NCBI GenBank assembly: GCA_027859235.1
Contig: JAQIBE010000211.1
Coordinates: forward strand, 1-39,596
Length of the DNA: 39,596 nucleotides
Direction: 5' to 3'
DNA from: Desulfobulbaceae bacterium
Lineage (GTDB): Bacteria > Desulfobacterota > Desulfobulbia > Desulfobulbales > SURF-16
Positions 18,929 through 29,348 of this stretch are shown in pieces; the stretch's first letter is position 1, and each line of letters opens with the position of its first letter. Below the pieces are notes generated by a model. It searched no databases and had not been told where the DNA came from. It saw only the letters and a list, made by a program, of their open reading frames with translations. The translations under genes were made by a program, and so were the position numbers.

Positions 18929-20647
18929 ATGACACATTTCAAACTGCTGTGTATAATCCTTGTTCTTCTCCTGCTAAGTGGTTGTGCTGCAAAGCAAACA
19001 GCGGTGACTGAAGTACAACCTGCCCCTGTTGCCCCAGAGCCTGCTGATCCCCTCTGCGGATATTTTTATTTTTCCTGGGGACGAATGGCTGAGCTTTCCG
19101 GCCGTTTAGCTGAGGCGCAGGATGCCTATACCAAGGCCCTGGTCTGTGATGAACATTCGGCCTATCTGCATCAGCGCTTGGCGTTTCTCCTGATTAATAT
19201 GGGTAAAAAGGAACTGGCTTCTATGCATTTAGAGAAGGTTCTTGAGAATTCCCCCAAGGATAATCCGACCCGTCGAGAACTTGCGGGCATCTTTGCAGAA
19301 CTTGGTAAAACTGAGATGGCGATCAGTCTGTTTAAGGCCAATCTTGAAGACGATCCCCGGGATAGTGATACCTATATCCGTCTAGGCTATCTCTACCTTC
19401 GCCATGGTTATTCTCTTAAGGCAAGACCTCTCCTTGAAAAACATATTGAACTGGCTCCCCACTCCTATGCGGGCCATGTGATGCTTGCCAAGACCTATCG
19501 GGCCCTTGGGGAAAATGACCTTGCGGTTGAACAGTATGAAGAGATCCTGGAATTAAACTGGTCGACGTTGCAGGCCTATGAGGCAGCTGAATTTTATGAA
19601 TCCATTGGCGAAGATGGCTCTGCCATTGAGCTGTATGTGAAGCTCCTGAAAGAGGATACGGGAAATGCAACCACCAGGCGGCGTCTTGCGGAGCTGTATG
19701 CCCGAACAGATCAGCTCGATAAGGCCATTGCGCAGTTAATCATTGTCCGCGCCTCAACAGAAAATGTGAGTGATATTGATCTGGCGATCGGCCGGCTCAT
19801 GGTGAATGGCAAACAGTATGAGAAGGCCATAGCCCACCTCACTCCCATGCTGAGCAAGCATCCTGAGTTGCCCCTGCTGCGGCCTTTACTTGCGTTGGCG
19901 TATCATGAAAATGGCGATGATGCCTCCGCAAAGAACGTGCTCAGTGAGGTTGGCGTTGATTCTCCGGTCTATGAAGATGCAATTCTCATGTATGTTCGTA
20001 TCTGTGAGGATAATGATGAACTGCAGGAAGGTATAGAAACGCTTCAGCGGAGTATTGAACAATTTCCAGGAAAGTTCTTTAAATTTTATTATCTCCTGGC
20101 GGATCTGTATCGCCAGAACAAGCAGCCAGCTCAGGGTGCTGAGGTCTTTGCCCGGGCTGTGACTGCTTTTCCTGATGACCATAAGGTGAGGTTTGAGTAC
20201 GGCTTGTATTTTGAGAAGATTAACCAGCCTGAGCGCGCCATGGAAGTTATGTTGGAGGTCCTGGCCCTGGCCCCTGATGATGCCTTGGCCTTGAATTATG
20301 TCGGCTATACGTGGGCCGATGCCGGGAAAAATCTGGAACAGGCGTTGGACTATCTCAAACGGGCCGTTGAACAGGAGCCCGCCGATGGTTTTGTCCGTGA
20401 TTCTCTCGGTTGGGTCTATTACCAAATGGGGGAATACCAGCTTGCAGTGAAAGAGCTGCATTACGCCACGCAGTTGCAGCCAGATGACCCCACGATCAAG
20501 GAGCATCTGGGCGATGCCTATGTGAAGCTCGGTGATCTTGAGAAGGCTGTTGTCCAGTATGAGAGGGCAGTGAAGTTATTTAAAGATGCAAAAAAGCGGG
20601 CGCTGGCTCGTCAGAAGATGGCGGATGTGCAGGGTGATGATGAATAA
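18929..20647 (+). CDS. TPR-repeat lipoprotein
   Basis: Lipobox LLLLSGCAAK; many TPR units (e.g. LNYVGYTWADAGKNLEQALDYLKRAVEQEP). Confidence 0.9.
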   Translation: MTHFKLLCIILVLLLLSGCAAKQTAVTEVQPAPVAPEPADPLCGYFYFSWGRMAELSGRLAEAQDAYTKALVCDEHSAYLHQRLAFLLINMGKKELASMHLEKVLENSPKDNPTRRELAGIFAELGKTEMAISLFKANLEDDPRDSDTYIRLGYLYLRHGYSLKARPLLEKHIELAPHSYAGHVMLAKTYRALGENDLAVEQYEEILELNWSTLQAYEAAEFYESIGEDGSAIELYVKLLKEDTGNATTRRRLAELYARTDQLDKAIAQLIIVRASTENVSDIDLAIGRLMVNGKQYEKAIAHLTPMLSKHPELPLLRPLLALAYHENGDDASAKNVLSEVGVDSPVYEDAILMYVRICEDNDELQEGIETLQRSIEQFPGKFFKFYYLLADLYRQNKQPAQGAEVFARAVTAFPDDHKVRFEYGLYFEKINQPERAMEVMLEVLALAPDDALALNYVGYTWADAGKNLEQALDYLKRAVEQEPADGFVRDSLGWVYYQMGEYQLAVKELHYATQLQPDDPTIKEHLGDAYVKLGDLEKAVVQYERAVKLFKDAKKRALARQKMADVQGDDE

Positions 20648-21443
20648 AGGATATTTTCTCCGCAGGTTGAGCTTGATCACTCTTCTGGGTTTTATGTTGA
20701 CGGGTTGTGCTCATTTCCCTGACCTTGATCCTGTCTCGGAAATAGAGACTCAGGCGGTTCGTGACCGATTTAAAGAAATGATTGCAGCCCAAGAGTCTTG
20801 TCATTGTTGTCTTGATGGCGCTGTAAGGGCCAGTTTCAACAACTTCTTTGATGCCGGTTCAGTGACGGGTTATCTGCAGGCGATGAGTCCGTCATACTTA
20901 AAGTTCATAGCGCTGTCTCCCCTTGGTCAGCCGTTGTTGATCTTGACCAGTGATGGAGAGTCATTTCAGTATGTGGATGTGACAAAGCAGGTAGAATACG
21001 TCGGGTCTGTTACGGGTCAGACCTTTCAAAAATATGCACCCGTTGGCTTTAGTCCTGAATTTACCTATTACTGGTTTACCGGAAGATTACGCCCGGGTGA
21101 GGTGAAGATTGGTGTTGCCAGCCGTGCCCAGGATGATAGAGGTTACTGGATTGATCTCTATTATAATGATGGCCGCAAGAACATGGTTCTCTTTGACCCC
21201 GTCACCCTGCATATCTATCATCATCTTGTCTATAATACAGAGGGAGAGGTGCTACTTGAGATCCTCTATGATGATTATAGTACAGAGAGTTGTGGACTGC
21301 CACGTTCCATTACGGTGAAATCGTTGACCTGGGACACCACGCTGGCGCTAACCCTTGCCGATCTTGTTGATAATGTTTCATTGTCCAGTGGGGATTTTTC
21401 CTATACACTGCCAGCTGCTTTTAAAAGGGAAGTGGTTGAGTAG
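20637..21443 (+). CDS. Outer-membrane lipoprotein, LolB/DUF4292-like
   Basis: Lipobox GFMLTGCAHF; start overlaps the TPR gene stop (atgatgaataa); beta-rich body. Confidence 0.65.
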   Translation: MMNKGYFLRRLSLITLLGFMLTGCAHFPDLDPVSEIETQAVRDRFKEMIAAQESCHCCLDGAVRASFNNFFDAGSVTGYLQAMSPSYLKFIALSPLGQPLLILTSDGESFQYVDVTKQVEYVGSVTGQTFQKYAPVGFSPEFTYYWFTGRLRPGEVKIGVASRAQDDRGYWIDLYYNDGRKNMVLFDPVTLHIYHHLVYNTEGEVLLEILYDDYSTESCGLPRSITVKSLTWDTTLALTLADLVDNVSLSSGDFSYTLPAAFKREVVE

Positions 21444-21540
21444 GCGGAAGGCGGTTTTGTAGCCCAGGCTATTTTATCTCGATGTTCCTTTTTTTTATAC
21501 CTCTTTTTTTCCTCAATACCCTTTACCAGAATAGAAAAAC

Positions 21541-24027
21541 GTGAACCCAGAACAATACCTTCCCCTTGTCCGTAAGCCCAGCCGTTATAGCGGCAACGAG
21601 TTTAATGTTGTTGTTAAAGACCCGGATACGGTTCAATGCCAAATACTGCTCACCTTTCCAGACCTCTATGAGATTGGCATGTCCCATTTGGGCCTGCAGA
21701 TTCTCTATCATATCTTAAATGACCGTGATGATGTGGCGGCCGAAAGGCTCTATACCCCGGATACCGACCTTGAAGAGATGCTCCGGGAGAATAACGAGCC
21801 GCTTTTCAGCCTTGAATCCAGACGTCCGGTAACCGAGTTTGATGTGTTGGCCATCACGCTGCCCTATGAGCTGTGTTACACCAATATTCTCACGGTGCTC
21901 GATTTATCAGCCATTCCTTTTTATGCCAAGGACAGAACCGCAGCTCATCCCATTGTGATTGGCGGAGGACCCGGCGCCTTTCATCCTGAACCGGTGGCGG
22001 ATTTCTTTGATGCCATTCTCCTGGGGGATGGTGAAGAGGCTGTCCTTGATGTGGCGGATCTCATGATTCAGGCCAAGGCAGAGGACTGGTCACGGTTGCA
22101 GACCCTGGAGGCGCTGACGAAAATTACAGGCATGTATGTCCCTCGATTTTTTGAGCCCCGTTATGACGATAATGGTGCTTTTCAGGGGATGAACGCCACC
22201 CTTGAGGGCTACACCATGGTGAGGCGCCGTGTTCTGGCGGGTTTTGATCATCAGAAGCCTGCCACGCCGCTGGTTCCTGTGGGCAAGGTGGTGCATGACC
22301 GTCTAGGGATTGAAATTGCCCGCGGCTGTACCCGGGGCTGTCGTTTCTGTCAGGCGGGGATGATCTACCGCCCGGTTCGTGAACGAACTCCTGAGCAGAT
22401 TATGGAGATTGCCGAAAAGGGAATCAGCACCACAGGTTTTGAAGAGCTTGCCATGCTGTCGCTCTCCACAGGGGATTATTCCTGTCTTGGCCCTGTTCTC
22501 GTGAAACTCATGGATGCCTATGCCGAGAAACGGGTATCAATATCCATGCCTTCCATGCGGGTGGGGACGCTGACCGAAGATATCATGCAGCAGATTAAAC
22601 GGGTGCGTAAAACAGGATTCACGGTGGCCCCTGAGGCGGGTACGGATCGGTTGCGGGAGGTGATTAATAAGGGCATCACCGAGGAGGATCTGCTCACCAC
22701 CTGTAATGCGGCCTTTGGTCTTGGCTGGAAGCTCATTAAGTTCTATTTCATGTTCGGTCTTCCCACTGAAACATGGGATGATCTTGAAGCCATTGCCGAT
22801 CTTGCCCACAAGGGGCTGAAGGCCGGTTCAGGGCCGGGCCGGAAAATTACCGTGAGTGCCGCAACCTTTGTGCCAAAGCCCCATACCCCTTTTCAATGGG
22901 AGCCGCAACTCACCGTTGATGAAGGATTTGCGCGCATTGAATTTCTCCGGGCAAAGCTGAAGGAAAAAGGGCTGCAGCTGCGCTGGGGTGATCCCCGCCA
23001 GAGTTTTCTTGAAGGTGTTTTTTCCCGTGGTGACCGTGTGCTCTCCAAGCTCATTGTTCAGGCATGGCAGGACGGCGCACGCCTTGACAGCTGGAATGAG
23101 CATTTCAATCTCACGGCGTGGCGGCAAGCGGCTGAGAAGGTTGATATTGATTTGGATAGCTATATGCAGCGGCGTGAGTTTGGTTCACCTCTGCCGTGGG
23201 ACCATCTCCACTGCGGCGTTGATGCCAGTTTTCTGCGGGAGGAATATGAAAAAGGGTTAAGGCAGGAATATACGCCAGACTGTCGTCTGCATGGCTGTCA
23301 GAAATGCGGCCTGTGTGACTTTAAAGAGGTGTATCCAAAGACGTATCCCCAGGCGGGGAATTTGCAGTTTTCTCCGGCGGAAAAAACTCCTATTCCTAAG
23401 GATCATTATCGTTTTCGCATTGATTATGCAAGGCTCGGGCGCAGTCGTCTTCTCTCACACCTGGAACTCCTGCAGATGTTCTTCAGGGCGTTCAACCGGG
23501 CCGGTCTGCCCCTGCATTACTCCCAAGGGTTTAATCCCTCCCCCAAGGTGTCCTTTTCCCCGGCCCTGCCCCTTGGCACAGAGAGTCGTGCCGAGTATCT
23601 ATTTGTTGACCTGACTGAGGATATTGATCCCCGGATATGGCAGGAGAAGCTGAATAAGCAGTTGCCCGAAGGATTATCTGTGCAGGGGATTGAGTTTTCG
23701 GATTCCAAGAAGATACCGTCACGGGTTGAAACATGGTATACCGTTAATTTTCCAGAAGAAATTGATGATGCAGCCTTTGCATCATTTGCTGAAGTTGCGA
23801 CCTTCCCTGTGACGGTGGTGCGCAAGAAAAAATCGCGCACGATTGATGCAAAGCCGCAGGTTTCCACCTGGAGGAAGGTCGGTGCTACGGCCGTTGAACT
23901 CAGCCTCATCACTGAGGTGAGTCGTGCTGGTCTGAAACCCGTTGAAATTGTCCAGGCCGTTTTTGGACTTGCGCCAGATGATGTGATCCGGCTGCGCATG
24001 GTGAAGGAACGCTTTACAGCGGTATAA
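21541..24027 (+). CDS. TIGR03960-type B12-binding radical SAM protein fused to a C-terminal DUF2344/TIGR03936 domain
   Basis: Radical SAM motif RGCTRGCRFCQAG; C-terminal FRIDYARLGRSRLLSHLELLQMFFRAFNRAGLPLHYSQGFNPSPKVSF. Confidence 0.92.
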   Translation: MNPEQYLPLVRKPSRYSGNEFNVVVKDPDTVQCQILLTFPDLYEIGMSHLGLQILYHILNDRDDVAAERLYTPDTDLEEMLRENNEPLFSLESRRPVTEFDVLAITLPYELCYTNILTVLDLSAIPFYAKDRTAAHPIVIGGGPGAFHPEPVADFFDAILLGDGEEAVLDVADLMIQAKAEDWSRLQTLEALTKITGMYVPRFFEPRYDDNGAFQGMNATLEGYTMVRRRVLAGFDHQKPATPLVPVGKVVHDRLGIEIARGCTRGCRFCQAGMIYRPVRERTPEQIMEIAEKGISTTGFEELAMLSLSTGDYSCLGPVLVKLMDAYAEKRVSISMPSMRVGTLTEDIMQQIKRVRKTGFTVAPEAGTDRLREVINKGITEEDLLTTCNAAFGLGWKLIKFYFMFGLPTETWDDLEAIADLAHKGLKAGSGPGRKITVSAATFVPKPHTPFQWEPQLTVDEGFARIEFLRAKLKEKGLQLRWGDPRQSFLEGVFSRGDRVLSKLIVQAWQDGARLDSWNEHFNLTAWRQAAEKVDIDLDSYMQRREFGSPLPWDHLHCGVDASFLREEYEKGLRQEYTPDCRLHGCQKCGLCDFKEVYPKTYPQAGNLQFSPAEKTPIPKDHYRFRIDYARLGRSRLLSHLELLQMFFRAFNRAGLPLHYSQGFNPSPKVSFSPALPLGTESRAEYLFVDLTEDIDPRIWQEKLNKQLPEGLSVQGIEFSDSKKIPSRVETWYTVNFPEEIDDAAFASFAEVATFPVTVVRKKKSRTIDAKPQVSTWRKVGATAVELSLITEVSRAGLKPVEIVQAVFGLAPDDVIRLRMVKERFTAV

Positions 24028-24053
24028 TATAACCCCAACAAGGATAACGCCTC

Positions 24054-25590
24054 ATGGCTACTGATCTTATAATTAATGCAAGCAGCTATGAGGTAAGGAT
24101 TGCCCTTGCTGAACATGGAAGTCTGGTGGAATTCTACCTGGAGCGCCCAACAGAAAGGGGGCTTGTGGGGAATATCTATCTCGGCAAGGTGGTTCGCGTC
24201 CTGCCCGGCATGCAGGCGGCCTTTGTTGATATTGGTCTTGAGCGGTCTGGTTTTTTATATGTTGATGATGTGCATATCTCCACCGATGCCTTTGAAAAAC
24301 GGATGAAAAATTGTAGCGGTGAAGGGGCGGCCTGTTGCGACAATGAACCGCCCGAATCCCTGGCTATCCGGACTCCTGGTAAATCCATTGAAGACCTCCT
24401 CACTGAGGGGCAACCGATCATTGTCCAGATCTGTAAAGAACCGATCAGTACGAAGGGGGCACGGCTTACATGCCATATCACCCTGCCGTGCCGGAATCTG
24501 GTCTTCATGCCCATGACGGATCATGTGGGTATCTCCCGCAAGATTGTCGATGAAGAGGTCCGGCAGCAGTTACGTGAAGATATTGAACTCCTGCGTCCTG
24601 CTGGAACGGGCTTTATTGTCCGTACCGTTGCCGAAGGGGCCAGCCGTCCAGAGCTTGAAGCGGATATGGAGTTTCTCATGCATCTCTGGAGTGAGATTGG
24701 TGACTTGGCCGAGAAGTCGCCGCCCATGTCCATGGTTTATGAAGATCTTGATATCATTCTCAGGGTGGTGCGGGATATCTTTTCCCCTGATGTGGATCGG
24801 GTGGTGGTGGATGATTACAACACCTATCAACGGGTGCTTAAATTTATCGAAACCTTTGCGCCCCATCTCTATAACAAGGTGCATCATTACGACAGCCCCA
24901 CCCCTATTTTTGATGCCTACGGGGTGGAAATGGATATTGCCCGGGCATTGGATAAGAAGATATGGCTCCGTTGCGGCGGTTCAATTATTATTGAACATAC
25001 GGAAGCGCTCTCCGTTGTTGACGTCAATACGGGGCGTTATGTGGGTAAAAACGATCTGGAAGAGACGATCTTTACGACCAATATGGAGGCGGTGCGCGAG
25101 ATCGCCTATCAGCTCCGGCTGCGAAATATTGGCGGCATTATCATTATCGATTTCATTGACATGGAAGATCGTGAGCACCGTGAAGAGGTGTTCCGTGCCT
25201 TGACTGAGGTGTCAAAGAAGGACAAGAGCCGCATCAATATCCTCAAGGTTTCTGAGTTCGGTTTAGTGCAGATGACCAGGAAGCGAAACCGGGAAGATCT
25301 CGCCCATATGCTTTGTGAGCCCTGTCCCTGTTGCAGCGGAGATGGGATGGTGAAGTCGTCCAGAACCGTCTGTTATGAGATTTTTAGAAAAAATAACCAT
25401 TGGTGCGAAAACAATTGCTGGTCCCGGGGTAACCCTGCGGGTCCATCCCAAGGTTGCTGGAATGATGCTCAAGGAAGAGGCGATGACCATTCATAATCTT
25501 GAGGATGAATTGGCAAAGACATTGACGATTATTCCGGTGAAAGAGATGCCTCTGGAGAAATATGAGATTGTTTGGCAGGGTGAAAAATGA
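24054..25590 (+). CDS. rng: Ribonuclease G family, interrupted by an apparent one-base frameshift near 25388-25393
   Basis: S1 domain GNIYLGKVVRVLPGMQAAFVDIGLERSGFLYVDD, VVDVNTGRYVGK, CEPCPCCSGDGMVKSS in frame 24054-25496; the conserved C-terminus (VTLRVHPKVAGMMLKEEAMTIHNLEDELAKTLTIIP...) is in the +1 frame, 25375-25590. Confidence 0.88.
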
Positions 25591-25615
25591 CGGATCTTTT
25601 TTCCGCTGGTAACGC

Positions 25616-26088
25616 TTATTTTATGATGTAGGTGAAGACCCCATCCCACGCCATATCTGGCGGGTTTTCCTGAAAGAATACACAGCGAGCCATATAGGTT
25701 TGGTATAATTTATGGGGATGGTTGTTATTGAGTGGGGTCAGCATCTCATATGCCTTGCTGAACTGACGAGTTAAATAGAGCGCAATGGCTTGGTTAAAAG
25801 CTGCAAACTCTTCTTTCTGCTGCGCGGCCTTGTCAAAACGCATTGGTGTGTAGATTCGTACTGGAATGTCCTTGCCCTTTACCCGTACGGTATCAATGTA
25901 CTGACTGAAAAAATGTTCTGCCACTGCCCGCTTGGTTGTTTGGCTAATGAGGATGTCGGTGCCGTAGTTTTTGTTGAGTCCCTCAAGTCCTGGCCTTGGA
26001 TCATGGCCGGTGTTTTTGCCAGAGCGGATTGGCAGAAAAAGAGAATAATAAGGGCACTTATAATTCCTGCTTGTTTCATAATTATTTT
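25616..26088 (-). pseudogene. Remnant of a class III adenylate/guanylate cyclase C-terminus
   Basis: Minus frame reads ...NTGHDPRPGLEGLNKNYGTDILISQTTKRAVAEHFFSQYIDTVRVKGKDIPVRIYTPMRF..., cyclase C-terminal sequence lacking most of the catalytic core; no good in-frame start. Confidence 0.65.
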
Positions 26089-26192
26089 ACCAGCAATGAG
26101 GTTGATAAAGATGGTCTATATATGATATAAAAAATGGTAACGGATTTCAAAATAAATAAAAGAAAAGACCCGCAGCTTTCTTTCATTAGATG

Positions 26193-26220
26193 TTGACAAA
26201 AAAAAGAAATATGTTATCTA
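26193..26220 (+). promoter_or_regulatory. Sigma70-type promoter of rplU-rpmA
   Basis: TTGACA-N16-TATCTA, about 115 nt upstream of the rplU ATG. Confidence 0.65.
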
Positions 26221-26229
26221 TCACTGTTT

Positions 26230-26259
26230 CCGTATTCGGCCCCGGCTGATGCGGTTTTT
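26230..26259 (+). promoter_or_regulatory. Terminator-like hairpin in the rplU leader
   Basis: ccgtattcggccccggctgatgcggttttt: GC-rich stem (with wobbles) followed by T5, between promoter and rplU start. Confidence 0.4.
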
Positions 26260-26334
26260 AATCAGAGTAAATTAAGGTAACTGTAACGTTTGTTGTGCAA
26301 ACGGGAAGACCTGCTAAATAGTTTGGAGGATGCA

Positions 26335-26646
26335 ATGTACGCAATTATTCGTACTGGTGGTAAACAATATCAGGTTGCAGCAGGTGATCGTGTGCGAGTT
26401 GAGAAGCTGGATGGTGTTGTTGGTGATACCGTTGAGCTGGCTGATGTCTTGATGACTGCTGATGGCGAATCTGTAAAGATTGGTCAGCCTGTTGTTGAAG
26501 GTGCTAAAGTAACTGCTAAGATTATGGAGCAGGGAAAAGATAAGAAAGTTATCATCTTCAAAAAGAAACGTCGTAAGGGCTATTCTTTGAAAAAAGGGCA
26601 TCGGCAAATGTACACCGCTCTTGAAATTCAGGAAATTTCTGCTTAA
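26335..26646 (+). CDS. rplU: 50S ribosomal protein L21
   Basis: [25 protein letters not shown]; start preceded by ggagg. Confidence 0.98.
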   Translation: MYAIIRTGGKQYQVAAGDRVRVEKLDGVVGDTVELADVLMTADGESVKIGQPVVEGAKVTAKIMEQGKDKKVIIFKKKRRKGYSLKKGHRQMYTALEIQEISA

Positions 26647-26702
26647 TAATTGATGGTGTTCGGTTACGGATGCTTTGATTTAGAATAGAAGAGGACTCGA
26701 AA

Positions 26703-26963
26703 ATGTCACATAAGAAAGCTGGCGGTAGTTCCAGAAACGGTCGCGATAGTAATTCCCAACGTCGTGGCGTAAAGAAATTTGGTGGTCAAGTTGTAACGGC
26801 TGGGTCCATTCTTGTACGTCAATTAGGAACAAGACTTCATCCCGGATCCAATGTTGGTTTAGGGCGTGATTTTACCTTGTTTTCAAAAGTTGATGGTGTG
26901 GTAACCTTTGAAAACTTCGGCCACAAGCGCAAGCGTGTGTCTGTGTATCCTGTTGCTGAGTAG
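26703..26963 (+). CDS. rpmA: 50S ribosomal protein L27
   Basis: [29 protein letters not shown]. Confidence 0.98.
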   Translation: MSHKKAGGSSRNGRDSNSQRRGVKKFGGQVVTAGSILVRQLGTRLHPGSNVGLGRDFTLFSKVDGVVTFENFGHKRKRVSVYPVAE

Positions 26964-27042
26964 CTTTTAAACGACTCGTAGCGCGATTATAAAAATATAT
27001 TTGTATATGACTCATTAGGGGCCTGGCCTTTATAACGAGTTT

Positions 27043-27078
27043 AAGAGCATGGGGTTTTTATTAACCTCCATGCTCTTT
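27043..27078 (+). terminator. Intrinsic terminator after rpmA
   Basis: aagagcatgggg ... cctccatgctctttgtg. Confidence 0.7.
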
Positions 27079-27184
27079 GTGTATGTACCTCATGTGAGTT
27101 TTCCTGTTCTGGTAAAACGATGTGAGGTTGTTGTGTCTATTTTCAATTTAAATAAAAATCTCTTTTAACTTCCTGGTGGCCAAC

Positions 27185-28186
27185 ATGGCTTTTATTGATG
27201 AAGCAAAGTTTTTTGTCAAAGCCGGCGACGGTGGTCGAGGCTGTGTGAGTTTCCGCCGGGAGAAATTTATTCCTCGAGGTGGGCCTGACGGTGGTGATGG
27301 CGGCAACGGCGGTTCGGTTTACATTGAAGCTGTAACCCGTCTCCATTCCCTGCTTGATTTTAAATATCGTTCCCACTTTATTGCCAAGAATGGTACCCAT
27401 GGTATGGGTAAGAAAATGCATGGTGCTCGCGGTAAGGATTGGACCATCTTGGTTCCTGTGGGCTCGATTGTTAAGGATGTTGAAACAGGTGAGGTGCTTA
27501 TTGACCTTGTTGAAGAGGGTGATCGTTATCGTGTCGCCCAGGGTGGTATCGGCGGGCGGGGTAATGTTCGTTTTGCTACCTCAACAAATAGAGCCCCTAG
27601 AATTGCTGACAAGGGTCGTCCCGGGGATGAGCGCTGGCTTCGTATTGAGTTAAAGCTCATTGCCGATGTTGGTCTCATTGGTCTGCCCAATGCCGGCAAA
27701 TCCACGCTGTTATCGAATATCTCGGCCGCAAATCCCAAGGTGGCTCCGTATCCCTTTACAACCCTTGAACCGCAACTTGGCGTGGTGCATCTGGATTATG
27801 GCGAATCCTGTATTGTTGCAGATATCCCCGGGCTTATTGAAGGTGCCAGTGAGGGTATAGGCTTGGGTCATAAGTTTTTACGCCATGTGGAGCGTACCCG
27901 TATTCTCCTCCATGTTATTGATGGTTCAGGTTTTGAGGGCAACCCCCTTGATCAGTATCGTATTTTGGAAAAGGAGCTGGCCCAGTTTAACGATGAGCTT
28001 GTTGATCGAAAACGTTTGATTCTCTTAAATAAGAAGGATCTGCTGAGTGATGAAGAACTCAAGGCAGTTCAGGAAACATTTCAGGCTGCAGGTCTCGAGA
28101 CCATGGCAATTTCAGCAGAATCAGGTGCAGGGCTTGATGGGTTGAAGGATTGGTTGTCTGAGATTCTTCTTGAGGAAGAAGTTTAA
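27185..28186 (+). CDS. obg: GTPase Obg/CgtA
   Basis: MAFIDEAKFFVKAGDGGRGCVSFRREKF, GLPNAGKSTLLS, DIPGLIEGASEGIGLGHKFLRH. Confidence 0.97.
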   Translation: MAFIDEAKFFVKAGDGGRGCVSFRREKFIPRGGPDGGDGGNGGSVYIEAVTRLHSLLDFKYRSHFIAKNGTHGMGKKMHGARGKDWTILVPVGSIVKDVETGEVLIDLVEEGDRYRVAQGGIGGRGNVRFATSTNRAPRIADKGRPGDERWLRIELKLIADVGLIGLPNAGKSTLLSNISAANPKVAPYPFTTLEPQLGVVHLDYGESCIVADIPGLIEGASEGIGLGHKFLRHVERTRILLHVIDGSGFEGNPLDQYRILEKELAQFNDELVDRKRLILLNKKDLLSDEELKAVQETFQAAGLETMAISAESGAGLDGLKDWLSEILLEEEV

Positions 28187-28190
28187 GGTT

Positions 28191-29348
28191 ATGTTTACTA
28201 TTACGGCTGAAGAGGGACAGAAACTTCGCCTTGCCCATCTGCAATCGGTTAAGCGTGTTGTGGTTAAAGTTGGCAGTGCCGTCCTTACCGATGAAAACGG
28301 TCTGCACCAGAAGACCTTGGAGTCCCTGGCCACGGAAATTTCCTTTTTGCGGGAGATGGGCCTTGAGGTGGTGCTGGTGAGTTCCGGGGCGGTTGCTGTC
28401 GGCCGGAAGAAACTTGACCTGACCCGGCCTAAACTCTCCCTGCAGGAGAAGCAGGCCGTCGCCTCGGTGGGCCAGTCTGGCCTTATGTATTCCTATGAGC
28501 AGCTCTTTGCCGCTCGTGGTGTGCAGGTGTCGCAAATCCTGCTTACCCATGATGATCTTGCCCACAGAAACCGCTTTCTCAATATTCGTTCCACCCTGAC
28601 CACCCTCTTTGAGTGGGGTGTACTCCCCATTGTTAATGAAAATGATACCGTGTCAGCTGAAGAGTTGCAGTTTGGTGATAACGACACCCTGGGTGCGCTC
28701 ATTACCAATTTGATTGATGCGGATATCTTCATTTGTCTTACAGATGTAGATTCTTTATACACCGCCAATCCCCATACTGACGCGGATGCTGTGGCCTTAC
28801 ATACCGTGCCACGGGTTGATGATGACGTTATTAATATGGCGGGGAATAGCGGTTCCATCCTTGGTACTGGCGGCATGCGTTCCAAGATTATGGCGGCCCG
28901 TATGGTGGCGGCCCGGGGAGGACACTCCTTTATCGGCCCTGGCCGGAAACCCGGGGTGATCCAGTCCTTATTCAAGGGCGAACTCCTGGGGACGTTTTTC
29001 TTGCCCAATGAGGAAAACGTCAAGCTCCACTCCCGTAAACATTGGATCGCCTATGTCCTGCGGCCCAAAGGGTATCTGGTTCTTGATGAGGGGGCCTGTC
29101 GGGCTGTGAAACGTAAGGGTGCCAGTTTACTTCCTTCAGGTATTGTTGAGGTTCGGGGTAATTTTGATGTTGGTGATGCAGTTCATTGTCTGGATGGTCA
29201 AGGGAAGACTGTAGCTGCTGGTTTGGTGAATTATACCAGCAATGAGACGCAGATGATTAGTGGTCATCATTCAGCCGATATTGCTGAAATCCTTGGGGCA
29301 AAGGGTGATGATGAAGTGATTCATCGGGATAATCTGGTGACGCTGTAG
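28191..29348 (+). CDS. proB: Glutamate 5-kinase (with PUA domain)
   Basis: RVVVKVGSAVLTDENG, VLVSSGAVAVGRKKL, PIVNENDTVSAEELQFGDNDTLGALI. Confidence 0.96.
   Translation: MFTITAEEGQKLRLAHLQSVKRVVVKVGSAVLTDENGLHQKTLESLATEISFLREMGLEVVLVSSGAVAVGRKKLDLTRPKLSLQEKQAVASVGQSGLMYSYEQLFAARGVQVSQILLTHDDLAHRNRFLNIRSTLTTLFEWGVLPIVNENDTVSAEELQFGDNDTLGALITNLIDADIFICLTDVDSLYTANPHTDADAVALHTVPRVDDDVINMAGNSGSILGTGGMRSKIMAARMVAARGGHSFIGPGRKPGVIQSLFKGELLGTFFLPNEENVKLHSRKHWIAYVLRPKGYLVLDEGACRAVKRKGASLLPSGIVEVRGNFDVGDAVHCLDGQGKTVAAGLVNYTSNETQMISGHHSADIAEILGAKGDDEVIHRDNLVTL

Noticed and set aside
25386-25394. Programmed -1 ribosomal frameshift in rng at a AAA AAT
   Set aside because: The heptamer looks slippery, but the RNase G C-terminus lies in the +1 frame, so a -1 shift would not reach it. 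An extra A is the simpler explanation.
25879-26079. Confident small secreted protein (66 aa)
   Set aside because: The signal peptide is plausible, but the rest overlaps the cyclase remnant in another frame; kept only as part of the remnant finding.
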